Below are positions 1 through 5,920 of a stretch of DNA of 8,190 bases, piece after piece (position 1 is the stretch's first letter; every line of letters begins with the position of its first letter). The stretch is taken from contig PXAP01000024.1 in NCBI GenBank assembly GCA_003567115.1, positions 1 to 8,190 of the forward strand, in the 5' to 3' direction. Source of the DNA: Bacteroidota bacterium. GTDB lineage: Bacteria > Bacteroidota > Bacteroidia > Bacteroidales > PUMT01. Made by a program: the position numbers and the translations under genes. Below the pieces are notes generated by a model. The model saw only the letters and a list, made by a program, of their open reading frames with translations, made no database searches and was not told the DNA's origin.

Positions 1-102
1 AGGGAAGATACTTTTGCCAGGGAAGATATTTTTGCCATGGCAGATACTTTCACCGGGGAAGAGAACTTTGCCAGGGAAGAGAACTTTGCCAGGGAAAATC
101 GG
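1..102. repeat. 18-bp tandem repeat array, in phase with tsaB
   Basis: Five consecutive 18-bp units (1-18, 19-36, 37-54, 55-72, 73-90) and a partial sixth (91-102) are visible; the array probably continues left of the window. The consensus is AGGGAAGAKAMTTTTGCC-like. Units 1 and 2 differ at one base, units 4 and 5 at one base, and unit 3 is the most diverged (14/18 identical to unit 1). Because 18 is a multiple of three and the unit has no stop, all three + strand frames stay open through the array. In the tsaB frame it reads as hexapeptides of the type R-E-(D/E)-(T/I/N)-F-A. It could be the tail of an upstream gene (one frame stops at 123-125), an N-terminal extension of tsaB, or intergenic. 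The sequence alone does not decide between these. Confidence 0.9.
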
Positions 103-156
103 TATTCTGCATGTTTCAGAATTAATCAAGACTGTATTGGTGATAATACCTGTTCT

Positions 157-948
157 ATGCAAAAAAAGCAGAATCTTATTCTGAATATCGAATCATCAAC
201 CACCGTATGCTCGGCAAGCATTTCCGGGGGTGCCCGTATACTGGCTTTCAGGGAAAGTATGGAGGAGAGGTCACATGCCTCAATACTGACCGTCTTTATT
301 GATGAGGTAATGAAAGAGACTGATAAGATGTTCGGCGATCTTTCTGCAGTTGCCGTTAGCCGGGGCCCCGGTTCATATACGGGGCTACGCATAGGGGTTT
401 CAGTGGCCAAGGGAATATGCTACGGAGCAGACCTCCCTCTTATTGCAATCGATACCCTCTGGTTAATGGCATGGAAATTGATAAAAATGGCCGGGGTGAC
501 TTTTCAGGAAAATAGTGATCTGAAGGAAACGGATATGAACATTAGCGGCAATACGGCAAAGAGCCTCTCTCTGCTGAGAGAAGCGGATAAAGACAACCTG
601 CTGCTCTGCCCGATGATAGATGCACGCAGGATGGAAGTGTTTACTGCTCTTTTCGATACCGCCGGCAACCTTGTAAAGGATACCAGTGCCGAGATAATAG
701 ATGAGTCGAGCTTCGGAGAGTTGAACGGTAAAAAAATACTTTTTTTCGGCGATGGTGCTGATAAATGCAAAGATGTTCTCAGCCACAGAAAAGCGGTATT
801 TATTCCCGGTATCTACCCCTCTGCAAAATATATGGCGGAACTGTCAGCCAACTCCTTCCTGGAAAGCAGGTTTGAGGATACGGCATATTTTGAACCTTTC
901 TACCTGAAAGATTTTATTGCCACCACCCCGAAAAATAAAATAAGCTGA
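157..948 (+). CDS. tsaB: TsaB, tRNA N6-threonylcarbamoyladenosine biosynthesis subunit
   Basis: TsaB is the inactive-kinase-fold partner that dimerises with TsaD and, with TsaE, transfers threonylcarbamoyl to A37 of ANN-decoding tRNAs in the cytoplasm. Visible from the chosen ATG (263 aa): the N-terminal strand LILNIESSTTVCSASI (residues 7-22), the hallmark GPGSYTGLRIG at 70-80, and IDARRMEVF at 154-162, all in family order. The frame is open upstream to the window edge, which allows a 303-aa product from the ATG at 37. That extension is only repeat-encoded hexapeptides plus a non-conserved stretch, whereas the ATG at 157 sits just before the conserved first strand, so I choose 157. No clear Shine-Dalgarno precedes it, as is common in Bacteroidota. 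Residues about 112-147 look like an extra hydrophilic insert between the GPGSYTGLRIG region and the DARR motif, making the protein longer than the usual ~230 aa. The next gene starts 6 nt after the stop, so the two are probably translationally coupled. Confidence 0.93.
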   Translation: MQKKQNLILNIESSTTVCSASISGGARILAFRESMEERSHASILTVFIDEVMKETDKMFGDLSAVAVSRGPGSYTGLRIGVSVAKGICYGADLPLIAIDTLWLMAWKLIKMAGVTFQENSDLKETDMNISGNTAKSLSLLREADKDNLLLCPMIDARRMEVFTALFDTAGNLVKDTSAEIIDESSFGELNGKKILFFGDGADKCKDVLSHRKAVFIPGIYPSAKYMAELSANSFLESRFEDTAYFEPFYLKDFIATTPKNKIS

Positions 949-954
949 AGTTGT

Positions 955-1923
955 ATGCGGATAGGAATCACCATATTATTTATACTTGTACTGCTGATAT
1001 CGGCTGGAAAAAGCAATGAATCAGAAAGCAGGAGAACCGATAGCCGTGGAACTGATAGCAGGGAAACTGTAAGCAAATTAACCGAAGGCAGGGTAACTGA
1101 AGACAAGGAAACAGCAAGCAATGAATCAGAAAACCGGGAATATGGAAACAGGGAATCAGAAAGCAGAGGAACCGAAGGCAGGGGAATCGAAAACGGAGAA
1201 TCAGCAAGAAAGAAATCAGCCCCAGGAGAGCCTGCTTACAATGCGGGTGAGAGGCTGGAATACCAGATATATTACGGACCACTGAACGGCGGAAAGGTGC
1301 TGATGACTCTTGAGCCGGTAAATTTTGGGGGAGCGGAGGTGCTGCATGCAACGGCCCTGGGCTATACTACGGGACTGGCAGACAGGATTTTCAGGATATA
1401 CGATGTTTACCAGAGCTTTATGGATCCCGAAACAGGCCTGCCGGTAAAAGCGATAAGGGATATCAACGAGGGCAGCTACACCTACTACAATGAAGTGATT
1501 TACAACCGCGACAGCAACACGGTGAAAAGCCAGCTTTCAGGCATTAATGAGGTGCCCCCCGGAATTCTTGATTTGATATCGGCCATATACAAGCTCAGGG
1601 ACACGATGCTGATCAGCAGCTTCCGCCCGGGTGACGTAATTGAAATGAAGACATACTTCAGTGACAAGGTATTTCCAATATCGGTAAGATACGGCGGCAC
1701 CGAAACCATACGCACCCGCATGGGCAAATTTCATACACTCAGGTTATATCCCAAGTCCGATCCGGGCAGGATATTCAGGAACGAAGATGCCATCACGGCC
1801 TGGTTCTCAAACGACAGAAACTTTGTCCCCCTCAGGGTGAGCCTTAATATGCTGGTCGGTTCGATCAGAATTGATCTTATAGATTACGAAGGACTAAGGC
1901 ATGAACTTATTAACCTGCAATGA
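955..1923 (+). CDS. Secreted DUF3108-domain protein with pentapeptide-repeat linker
   Basis: This is a 322-aa envelope protein of unknown function. Residues 1-20 form a signal peptide (short basic start, hydrophobic ILFILVLLISAG core), so a periplasmic or outer location is inferred. Residues 22-86 are 13 degenerate five-residue units. The DUF3108 region begins around residue 95 (YNAGERLEYQIYYG) and runs to the end, with the family-like stretches GLADRIFRIYDVYQSF and EVPPGILDLISAIY. The family is widespread in Bacteroidota and Proteobacteria without an assigned biochemical role; a lipid-binding or beta-rich fold is sometimes proposed, but nothing here proves it. The ATG at 955 is 6 nt after the tsaB stop and begins directly with the signal peptide, supporting this start and an operon with tsaB. 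The repeat linker is the odd part: homologues I can recall pass almost directly from signal peptide to domain. Confidence 0.88.
   Translation: MRIGITILFILVLLISAGKSNESESRRTDSRGTDSRETVSKLTEGRVTEDKETASNESENREYGNRESESRGTEGRGIENGESARKKSAPGEPAYNAGERLEYQIYYGPLNGGKVLMTLEPVNFGGAEVLHATALGYTTGLADRIFRIYDVYQSFMDPETGLPVKAIRDINEGSYTYYNEVIYNRDSNTVKSQLSGINEVPPGILDLISAIYKLRDTMLISSFRPGDVIEMKTYFSDKVFPISVRYGGTETIRTRMGKFHTLRLYPKSDPGRIFRNEDAITAWFSNDRNFVPLRVSLNMLVGSIRIDLIDYEGLRHELINLQ
1018..1212 (+). repeat. 15-bp degenerate tandem repeats (13 pentapeptide units) inside the DUF3108 gene
   Basis: Thirteen back-to-back 15-bp units encode residues 22-86. The pentapeptide pattern is x-(T/S)-(E/D)-(S/G/N)-(R/K), for example ESESR, RTDSR, GTDSR, LTEGR, ESENR, ESESR, GTEGR. 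The best nucleotide consensus is roughly GGAACYGAARGCAGG. Individual units are diverged, so this is an old or fast-mutating array. The tract is highly charged, probably disordered, and free of Cys, His and Trp. It lies exactly between the signal peptide and the folded domain. The opposite strand is also open across it, giving spurious reverse ORFs. Confidence 0.88.
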
Positions 1924-1956
1924 CTTATCCGCTCATCTTATAATGCTGAATATATC

Positions 1957-1990
1957 TTACTTTACTTTATCCTCATAAAGACTGAAGTAA
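1957..1990. other. AT-rich two-part hairpin downstream of the DUF3108 gene
   Basis: An inner stem CTTTAT/ATAAAG (6 bp, CCTC loop) sits within an outer stem TTACTT/AAGTAA (6 bp), separated by a small 2x4 internal loop. It starts 33 nt after the stop codon. It is followed by A residues rather than a T-run, so it is not a standard intrinsic terminator on the + strand. It may act as an mRNA 3'-end stabiliser or weak terminator; that role is inference. Confidence 0.4.
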
Positions 1991-2126
1991 AAATTCGCCA
2001 AAACCGGACTGCCAATGAACAAACCTCATCATATTTTAATACATAACTACCAAAGCTAACATATGTTCATTGTATTTCAAAGTAATCTCAAGCAAGTTAC
2101 TTGGAGTCTATCCACAACCAGAGGAG

Positions 2127-2240
2127 ATGGCTTTAACCCCGGTTTTTACTTCGCACCGCGAATTTTTTAGCGCACATGCCTTTCGGGCAAAGCCCAGCCA
2201 GGACATTACCGCGCCTGAAAGACGCGGGTTTTTTAAGTGA
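2127..2240 (+). CDS. Possible 37-aa small protein (doubtful)
   Basis: An ATG at 2127 directly follows a purine-rich AGAGGAG, then 37 codons run to a TGA at 2238. The product begins MALTPVFTSHREFF and ends ERRGFFK; it is basic, has no membrane segment and belongs to no family I recognise. Against it: the purine tract abuts the ATG with no spacer, and the ORF coincides with two hairpin-plus-T-run elements, so the sequence may be constrained as RNA or as a repeat element rather than as a protein. For it: the stretch is more GC-rich than its surroundings and keeps a frame. Confidence 0.2.
   Translation: MALTPVFTSHREFFSAHAFRAKPSQDITAPERRGFFK
2150..2168 (+). terminator. Terminator-like hairpin 1
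   Basis: A perfect 5-bp stem TTCGC/GCGAA with an ACC loop is followed immediately by six T residues (2163-2168). The stem is short, so it would be a weak intrinsic terminator on the + strand. It lies about 230 bp beyond the DUF3108 stop, which implies either a long 3' UTR or a separate short transcript. Confidence 0.35.
2209..2234 (+). terminator. Terminator-like hairpin 2
   Basis: A GC stem CCGCG (2209-2213) / CGCGG (2223-2227) can extend past one C-A mismatch by a CT/AG pair to a GAA loop. After one G it is followed by six T residues (2229-2234). This is the better intrinsic terminator candidate for + strand transcripts entering from the tsaB-DUF3108 side, or for a short RNA encoded just upstream, and it would insulate efp from them. 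Confidence 0.5.
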
Positions 2241-2312
2241 AACTAAAATATTACCGAAAACCGGGAAAGTTCAAAAAATAAATATACGGAAAGAGAAATT
2301 CAGGTTTTTGTG

Positions 2313-2334
2313 TATTTTTGTTTGCTAAAGCAAA
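2313..2334 (+). promoter_or_regulatory. Likely Bacteroidota-type efp promoter (-7 element) and start-proximal hairpin
   Basis: TATTTTTG at 2313-2320 matches the Bacteroidota sigma-ABfr -7 consensus TAnnTTTG exactly. I do not see a good TTTG at the expected ~19-21 nt spacing upstream, so the -33 element is weak or absent. Just downstream, TTTGC (2321-2325) pairs with GCAAA (2330-2334) around a TAAA loop, which could form at the extreme 5' end of the transcript. The implied 5' UTR to the ATG at 2375 is roughly 45-50 nt. Confidence 0.5.
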
Positions 2335-2374
2335 TCAGGTTATACCACATAATTGTTTTATCAGTAACTGACTT

Positions 2375-2944
2375 ATGGCTACAACCAGCGATTTTAAAAA
2401 CGGATTGTGTATCGAGTTTAATAACGACCTGTATACCATTTTACAATTTCAGCATGTCAAACCTGGCAAAGGCCCGGCTTTTGTAAGAACCAAACTTAAA
2501 AGCCTCACCACAGGGAAGGTGATAGAGAATACCTTTACTGCCGGAGTGAAAATAAATATTGCCAGGGTGGAAAGGAGACCCTACCAGTTTCTCTACAGCG
2601 ACGATCTGGGATTCCACTTCATGCACCGGGAAACATTCGAGCAGCTCACCCTGGAACCTTCGCTTATCGATGCTCCCGAACTATTGCTGGAAGGTCAGCA
2701 TGTGGAGATTGTTTACCACGCGGACAGCGATACGCCACTGGCATGCGACCTGCCTCCATTTGTGGTAATGGAGGTTACGTATACGGAACCGGGAGTCAGG
2801 GGAGATACTTCATCCACCAGTTCACAAAAACCGGCAACGATACAGACCGGGGCAACCATCAATGTTCCCCTGTTCATCAATACAGGCGATATGATAAAAG
2901 TGGATACACGCACAAAGAGTTATGCGGAGAGGATTAAGGAGTAA
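2375..2944 (+). CDS. efp: Elongation factor P
   Basis: EF-P binds the ribosome between the P and E sites and relieves stalling at consecutive prolines. The 189-aa length is normal. Domain order is visible: the KOW-like domain I (about 1-65) with the tip loop VKPGKGPAF, whose Lys32 corresponds to the lysine modified in E. coli (K34); the OB domain II (about 66-128, including FLYSDDLGFHFMHRETFEQ); and the C-terminal OB domain III with the signature GATINVPLFINTGDMIKVDTRTKSYAERIKE region (about 157-189). The tip residue is Lys, not Arg, so an EarP-type rhamnosylation is not expected; whether it is modified at all cannot be told here. A short Ser/Thr-rich stretch (GDTSSTSSQ) marks the domain II-III joint. 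It appears monocistronic, with its own promoter and the phosphatase 108 nt downstream. Confidence 0.97.
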   Translation: MATTSDFKNGLCIEFNNDLYTILQFQHVKPGKGPAFVRTKLKSLTTGKVIENTFTAGVKINIARVERRPYQFLYSDDLGFHFMHRETFEQLTLEPSLIDAPELLLEGQHVEIVYHADSDTPLACDLPPFVVMEVTYTEPGVRGDTSSTSSQKPATIQTGATINVPLFINTGDMIKVDTRTKSYAERIKE

Positions 2945-3052
2945 ACCAGGCATATACCGCCACTCCCGGTTATTTAGAAAGAGTAGCTTGTCAATTATAT
3001 TGTTTTTTCAATCTTTAGTACTACCTTAGTATAATCAAGTGACAGGAACAAT
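2945..3052 (+). other. efp-phosphatase intergenic spacer with a small hairpin and RBS
   Basis: This is an AT-rich 108-bp gap. A small hairpin TACTA-CCT-TAGTA lies at 3019-3031. AGGA at 3044-3047 is 5 nt from the ATG at 3053, one of the few plausible Shine-Dalgarno sites in the window. I see no strong terminator and no exact TAnnTTTG box, so I cannot tell whether the phosphatase is read through from efp or has its own promoter. Confidence 0.35.
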
Positions 3053-4282
3053 ATGCAGGAAAATCCCAGTATAAGCCGGCTCCAGATAACAAAGTTCAAG
3101 CTCAATGCCCTGCTTGAAATCACCCAGGCCATTAATGAAAACCTGTCGCAGGAAAGCCTTGTAACCCGCTATGAGAAAATTCTCAGGGAAGATCTCGTTA
3201 TAGGGAAGATACTCCTATACAAGCTGGCAGAGGAGTGGGAGTGCATTCTCTGCTCGGGAGTGGAGGAGGAAACGATCAGGAATATTGATGCTGAAAAAGA
3301 CCTTATAGGCTTTACCGGTATAACCTTTATTTCAAGCGACAAGGAATCAAAAATCCAGGCATTTGATATAGTCATACCGGTAATACGCGACAACAAACAC
3401 CTGGCTATAGTGCTTATAGGAGATATTGACGAGGAGAGTGAGGGAGTGAGCCCTGTCATCAAACACCTCCATTTCATACAGACCCTGTCGAACATCATCG
3501 TGGTTGCCATAGAAAACATAAGGCTTAACGAGGAAAATATCCGGCAGGCCGCCATAAAAAGAGAGCTGGAACTGGCATCCAAACTGCAGGAAATGCTTAT
3601 ACCCGATCCATCAACCCTGCCCGCTACCGGTGCCATGATAGTATCGGCCTTCTACCATCCTCATATGGATGTTGGGGGGGACTATTACGATTTTATTGAA
3701 CTCGGCAATAACGAGTTCGGATTCTGTATTTGCGATGTTTCGGGCAAAGGGATATCGGCAGCCATCATAATGTCCAATTTCCAGGCTAACCTGCGTGCCA
3801 TGTTCACCAGCGACATCCCCCTGGAAACCCTGGTGTGGCGGCTGAACGACAGGGTTAATGAGAGCACCAAGGGAGAGAGGTTCCTTACCATGTTCATTGG
3901 CAAGTACAATGCCAGGTCAAGAGAACTTGAATATGTAAATGCCGGACATAACGCTCCCCTGATATACAATATCGAAAACAACAGCCTCTCAGCACTTGAA
4001 AGTCATACGGTGGGAATAGGCATGCTGGACGATATGCCTCCCATAATTCCGCATAAAATACTGCTGAACGGGAAAATAAAGCTTTTTTGCTATACCGACG
4101 GACTGGTGGAGATACTTAACGAAGACCTGGTGGAGGAGGGCACAGAAATCATTGAACCCTTTCTGACCAATACACATCCCCTCTCCTGCAACATAAACGA
4201 AATCGTTAAGCATCACGGCATCCTGGAAGGAAACCAGTCCATTTTTGACGATATCACAATACTGGGTTTTGAGTTCAGCTGA
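3053..4282 (+). CDS. GAF-domain PP2C/SpoIIE-type serine phosphatase (RsbU-like)
   Basis: A 409-aa cytoplasmic signalling protein with no signal peptide or membrane segment. Residues about 10-158 look like a GAF sensor domain. Residues about 158-185 form the charged helical linker with the LQEMLIP motif (178-184) typical of RsbU-class switch helices. Residues about 195-409 are the PPM/SpoIIE phosphatase domain. Expected metal-binding acidic motifs are all present: GGDYYDF (Asp210), CDVSGKG (Asp228), YTDG (Asp349) and FDD (Asp399/Asp400), plus NAGHNAPL at 296-303. It should therefore be catalytically competent and dephosphorylate a Ser/Thr-phosphoprotein, in known relatives an anti-sigma-factor antagonist with a STAS domain. 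No STAS or HATPase_c partner gene is in the window, so the pathway is unknown. The ligand of the GAF domain cannot be predicted. Confidence 0.93.
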   Translation: MQENPSISRLQITKFKLNALLEITQAINENLSQESLVTRYEKILREDLVIGKILLYKLAEEWECILCSGVEEETIRNIDAEKDLIGFTGITFISSDKESKIQAFDIVIPVIRDNKHLAIVLIGDIDEESEGVSPVIKHLHFIQTLSNIIVVAIENIRLNEENIRQAAIKRELELASKLQEMLIPDPSTLPATGAMIVSAFYHPHMDVGGDYYDFIELGNNEFGFCICDVSGKGISAAIIMSNFQANLRAMFTSDIPLETLVWRLNDRVNESTKGERFLTMFIGKYNARSRELEYVNAGHNAPLIYNIENNSLSALESHTVGIGMLDDMPPIIPHKILLNGKIKLFCYTDGLVEILNEDLVEEGTEIIEPFLTNTHPLSCNINEIVKHHGILEGNQSIFDDITILGFEFS

Positions 4283-4321
4283 GCTGCCCCGGATTTCAAA
4301 TCAGCCGGATACAGGCGGAAA
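4283..4321. other. Convergent gene junction with a small palindrome
   Basis: Only 39 bp separate the stops of the phosphatase (+) and the O-antigen ligase (-). GATTTCAAATC (4292-4302) is a palindrome around a central C, flanked by CCGG at 4289-4292 and 4305-4308. It could serve as a weak bidirectional terminator, but there is no clear T-run, so this is tentative. Confidence 0.25.
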
Positions 4322-5893
4322 CTATTTTTCAGGGACTTTTTTCGGGTGATCAGGGGGAGACTTTTTCCGGTAAAGATCCATTGCCACCAGGATGGCGGTA
4401 AAGCCCCAGAAAGGTACGGCAGCCTTGTCGCTGTGAAGAAAATTGTTCAGTGTGCCATGCACCATGTACGTTACCAGTCCCAGCAAAACACCGGTTACAA
4501 GAAGCCTGTCCCTCCTTCCGGCAAGCCGCTTGAGCAGCCGGAAGCCGGTAACCAGTGTTAGCGAAAAGATAACCAGAACACTCGACATACCCAAAAGACC
4601 CGACTCGGAAAGCGGTCCGAGATACTCGCTGTGGGCATCTCCCCAGTCGCCGAAATTGGTGCTGATAACTGTCCTGTCATACGAATACTGAAAAGTTGCA
4701 TACTGAAACATATAGGTACCCGGTCCCCACCCCAGCAGGGGCTTTTCGCGAAACATGGCCAGGGCGGCCTTCCAGCGGTTGATCCGCTCCAGGTTTGAAG
4801 CATCGGAGGTAATATTGGTAATGGAGCGCACATGCTCGTGAAACCGGGCGGAGGAGTCCTGGGTGTTCCGCTCCATCTCCCTTACCAGATCATGTCTTAA
4901 CATGAAGATAAGCAGGCCGGCAAAAATGGCAAAGGTCACAATGGTGGTAAACTTTATCCTGAGCCTGATCAGAAGCCAGACAATGAGGGCCGCCACAAGG
5001 CTGAGCCACGCTGCACGGCTGTACGAAAAAACCAGCGCCGCGGTAAAAACTGCCAGAAGGAACGCGGCAAACCAGCCGGGAGGGAAAGTGCCCTTTATCA
5101 GGCTGTTTAAATCCCATGGAATGAGCTGCCTGCCGGATAAATGAGACTGACCGGATTTATCGGATTTGCCGCCAAATGGACGGAAGCCAGATGGACGGGA
5201 TTTGCCCCCGAAGACAAAGACGGCAAGAACAGGAATAAACATGGCCAGAACAGCACCGTAAGCGGTGTGGTCATTGTAAAAAGGTCGTACCAGCCGGTGA
5301 GCAACCCTCTGGGCCTCCAGTCCGTAACCGGCATGATTATAAAGTGTATATCCCACAACCGCAAGAAGGGCAATTATGTAACACCAGAGGAAAGTACGGA
5401 TATTGGCCCGGCTGCTGAATATCCGGATAGCCAGGAAATAGAACACCACGATAAACCAGAGGCGGACCAGGAAAAATTTAACTGAAACCACCGGCATAGT
5501 GCTGGTGATGGTGGTGATAAATATCCAGACAAGGTAAAAAAGTATGGCCAGGCTAACCGGGTGAAAAAGTATATCCCTGTTGAAAGAGCCGCTATGCAGC
5601 AGCCTGAAAAAAATCAGCAGCATCATGAAAACAATGACCGGTTCGGTGGGCAGCGAAGCATCAAAAGGCAATCCCCCGGCAAACATGCTCAGTTCCAGCG
5701 AAAGCGGGGTAAGAAAGACCACCGCCATAAACAGCGTGCTGAATGAAAAAAAAGCAAGGTATAATACTGCGGGGACAAGCCACAAAAACCAGAGATAGTA
5801 GCTGCCATACCAGACAGAGATGGCATTGGCAATTACAAAAAGCATGCCTCCCCCATACACCGGCAGCTTCTCATATCTGTAACCTGTTGTCAA
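4322..5893 (-). CDS. O-antigen ligase/polymerase family (Wzy/WaaL-like) integral membrane protein
   Basis: A 523-aa polytopic inner-membrane protein with about ten to twelve hydrophobic segments. It belongs to the Wzy_C/O-antigen ligase superfamily, which polymerises undecaprenyl-linked glycan repeats or transfers them to lipid A core. Family features: RPFYNDHTAYG (203-213), SYSRAAWLSL (290-299), a large periplasmic loop at about 333-432 containing NRWKAALAMFREKPLLGWGPG (372-392), and the conserved HSEYLGPLSESGLLG with His421. Polymerase and ligase cannot be told apart by sequence reading. Residues 229-256 form an unusual hydrophilic GGKS/RPSGF/RPFGG linker between membrane segments. The start given is a TTG, the first usable start after a stop; an ATG at 5845 (507 aa) is an alternative. 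The Wzz-like gene ends 27 nt upstream, so the pair is likely an operon. Confidence 0.87.
   Translation of the reverse strand: MTTGYRYEKLPVYGGGMLFVIANAISVWYGSYYLWFLWLVPAVLYLAFFSFSTLFMAVVFLTPLSLELSMFAGGLPFDASLPTEPVIVFMMLLIFFRLLHSGSFNRDILFHPVSLAILFYLVWIFITTITSTMPVVSVKFFLVRLWFIVVFYFLAIRIFSSRANIRTFLWCYIIALLAVVGYTLYNHAGYGLEAQRVAHRLVRPFYNDHTAYGAVLAMFIPVLAVFVFGGKSRPSGFRPFGGKSDKSGQSHLSGRQLIPWDLNSLIKGTFPPGWFAAFLLAVFTAALVFSYSRAAWLSLVAALIVWLLIRLRIKFTTIVTFAIFAGLLIFMLRHDLVREMERNTQDSSARFHEHVRSITNITSDASNLERINRWKAALAMFREKPLLGWGPGTYMFQYATFQYSYDRTVISTNFGDWGDAHSEYLGPLSESGLLGMSSVLVIFSLTLVTGFRLLKRLAGRRDRLLVTGVLLGLVTYMVHGTLNNFLHSDKAAVPFWGFTAILVAMDLYRKKSPPDHPKKVPEK
5126..5209 (-). repeat. Short degenerate pentamer-like repeat linker in the O-antigen ligase
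   Basis: Codons 229-256 read GGKS-RPSGF-RPFGG-KSDKS-GQSHL-SG. Two units (RPSGF and RPFGG) are clear at DNA level, with CGTCCATCTGG and CGTCCATTTGG, and GGCAAATCC occurs twice. It lies in a loop between predicted membrane segments, so it is tolerated as a linker. It is shorter and less regular than the two arrays at the left end of the window. Confidence 0.55.
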
Positions 5894-5920
5894 AATTATA
5901 ATTTTTTACGCGAAAATATT

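Larger units (their letters stand above)
1924..2374. other. 451-bp intergenic region with several inverted repeats, before efp
   Basis: No convincing long gene lies here. In order it contains: an AT-rich two-part hairpin (1957-1990: TTACTT/AAGTAA outside, CTTTAT/ATAAAG inside, CCTC loop) 33 nt after the DUF3108 stop; a perfect 9-bp inverted repeat CAATGAACA (2013-2021) / TGTTCATTG (2064-2072); an odd palindrome CAAGTTACTTG (2093-2103); a 37-codon ORF (2127-2240); two hairpin-plus-T6 elements (2150-2168 and 2209-2234); a 9-bp long-range pair CCCGGTTTT (2138-2146) / AAAACCGGG (2257-2265) that encloses both hairpins; and the efp promoter region. The 2120-2235 part is visibly more GC-rich than its flanks. 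A structured non-coding RNA, a 3' UTR with terminators, or a dispersed repeat element would all fit. Confidence 0.6.

Noticed and set aside
1..102. CRISPR-like array
   Set aside because: Units are contiguous 18-bp tandem repeats with no spacers between them, and there are no cas genes.
900..1351. Reverse-strand ORFs rich in Leu/Phe/Pro/Cys across the DUF3108 gene start
   Set aside because: They are antisense readings of the 15-bp repeat tract, which happens to lack stops on both strands; the + strand frame has a signal peptide and a family domain.
1924..2374. Known riboswitch, tRNA or housekeeping RNA
   Set aside because: I looked for a tRNA cloverleaf and for SRP- or riboswitch-like motifs and recognised none; only generic hairpins are supported.
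5141..5746. Forward ORFs inside the O-antigen ligase gene
   Set aside because: They are antisense to a clear membrane-protein gene, are hydrophilic and low in complexity, and match no family.
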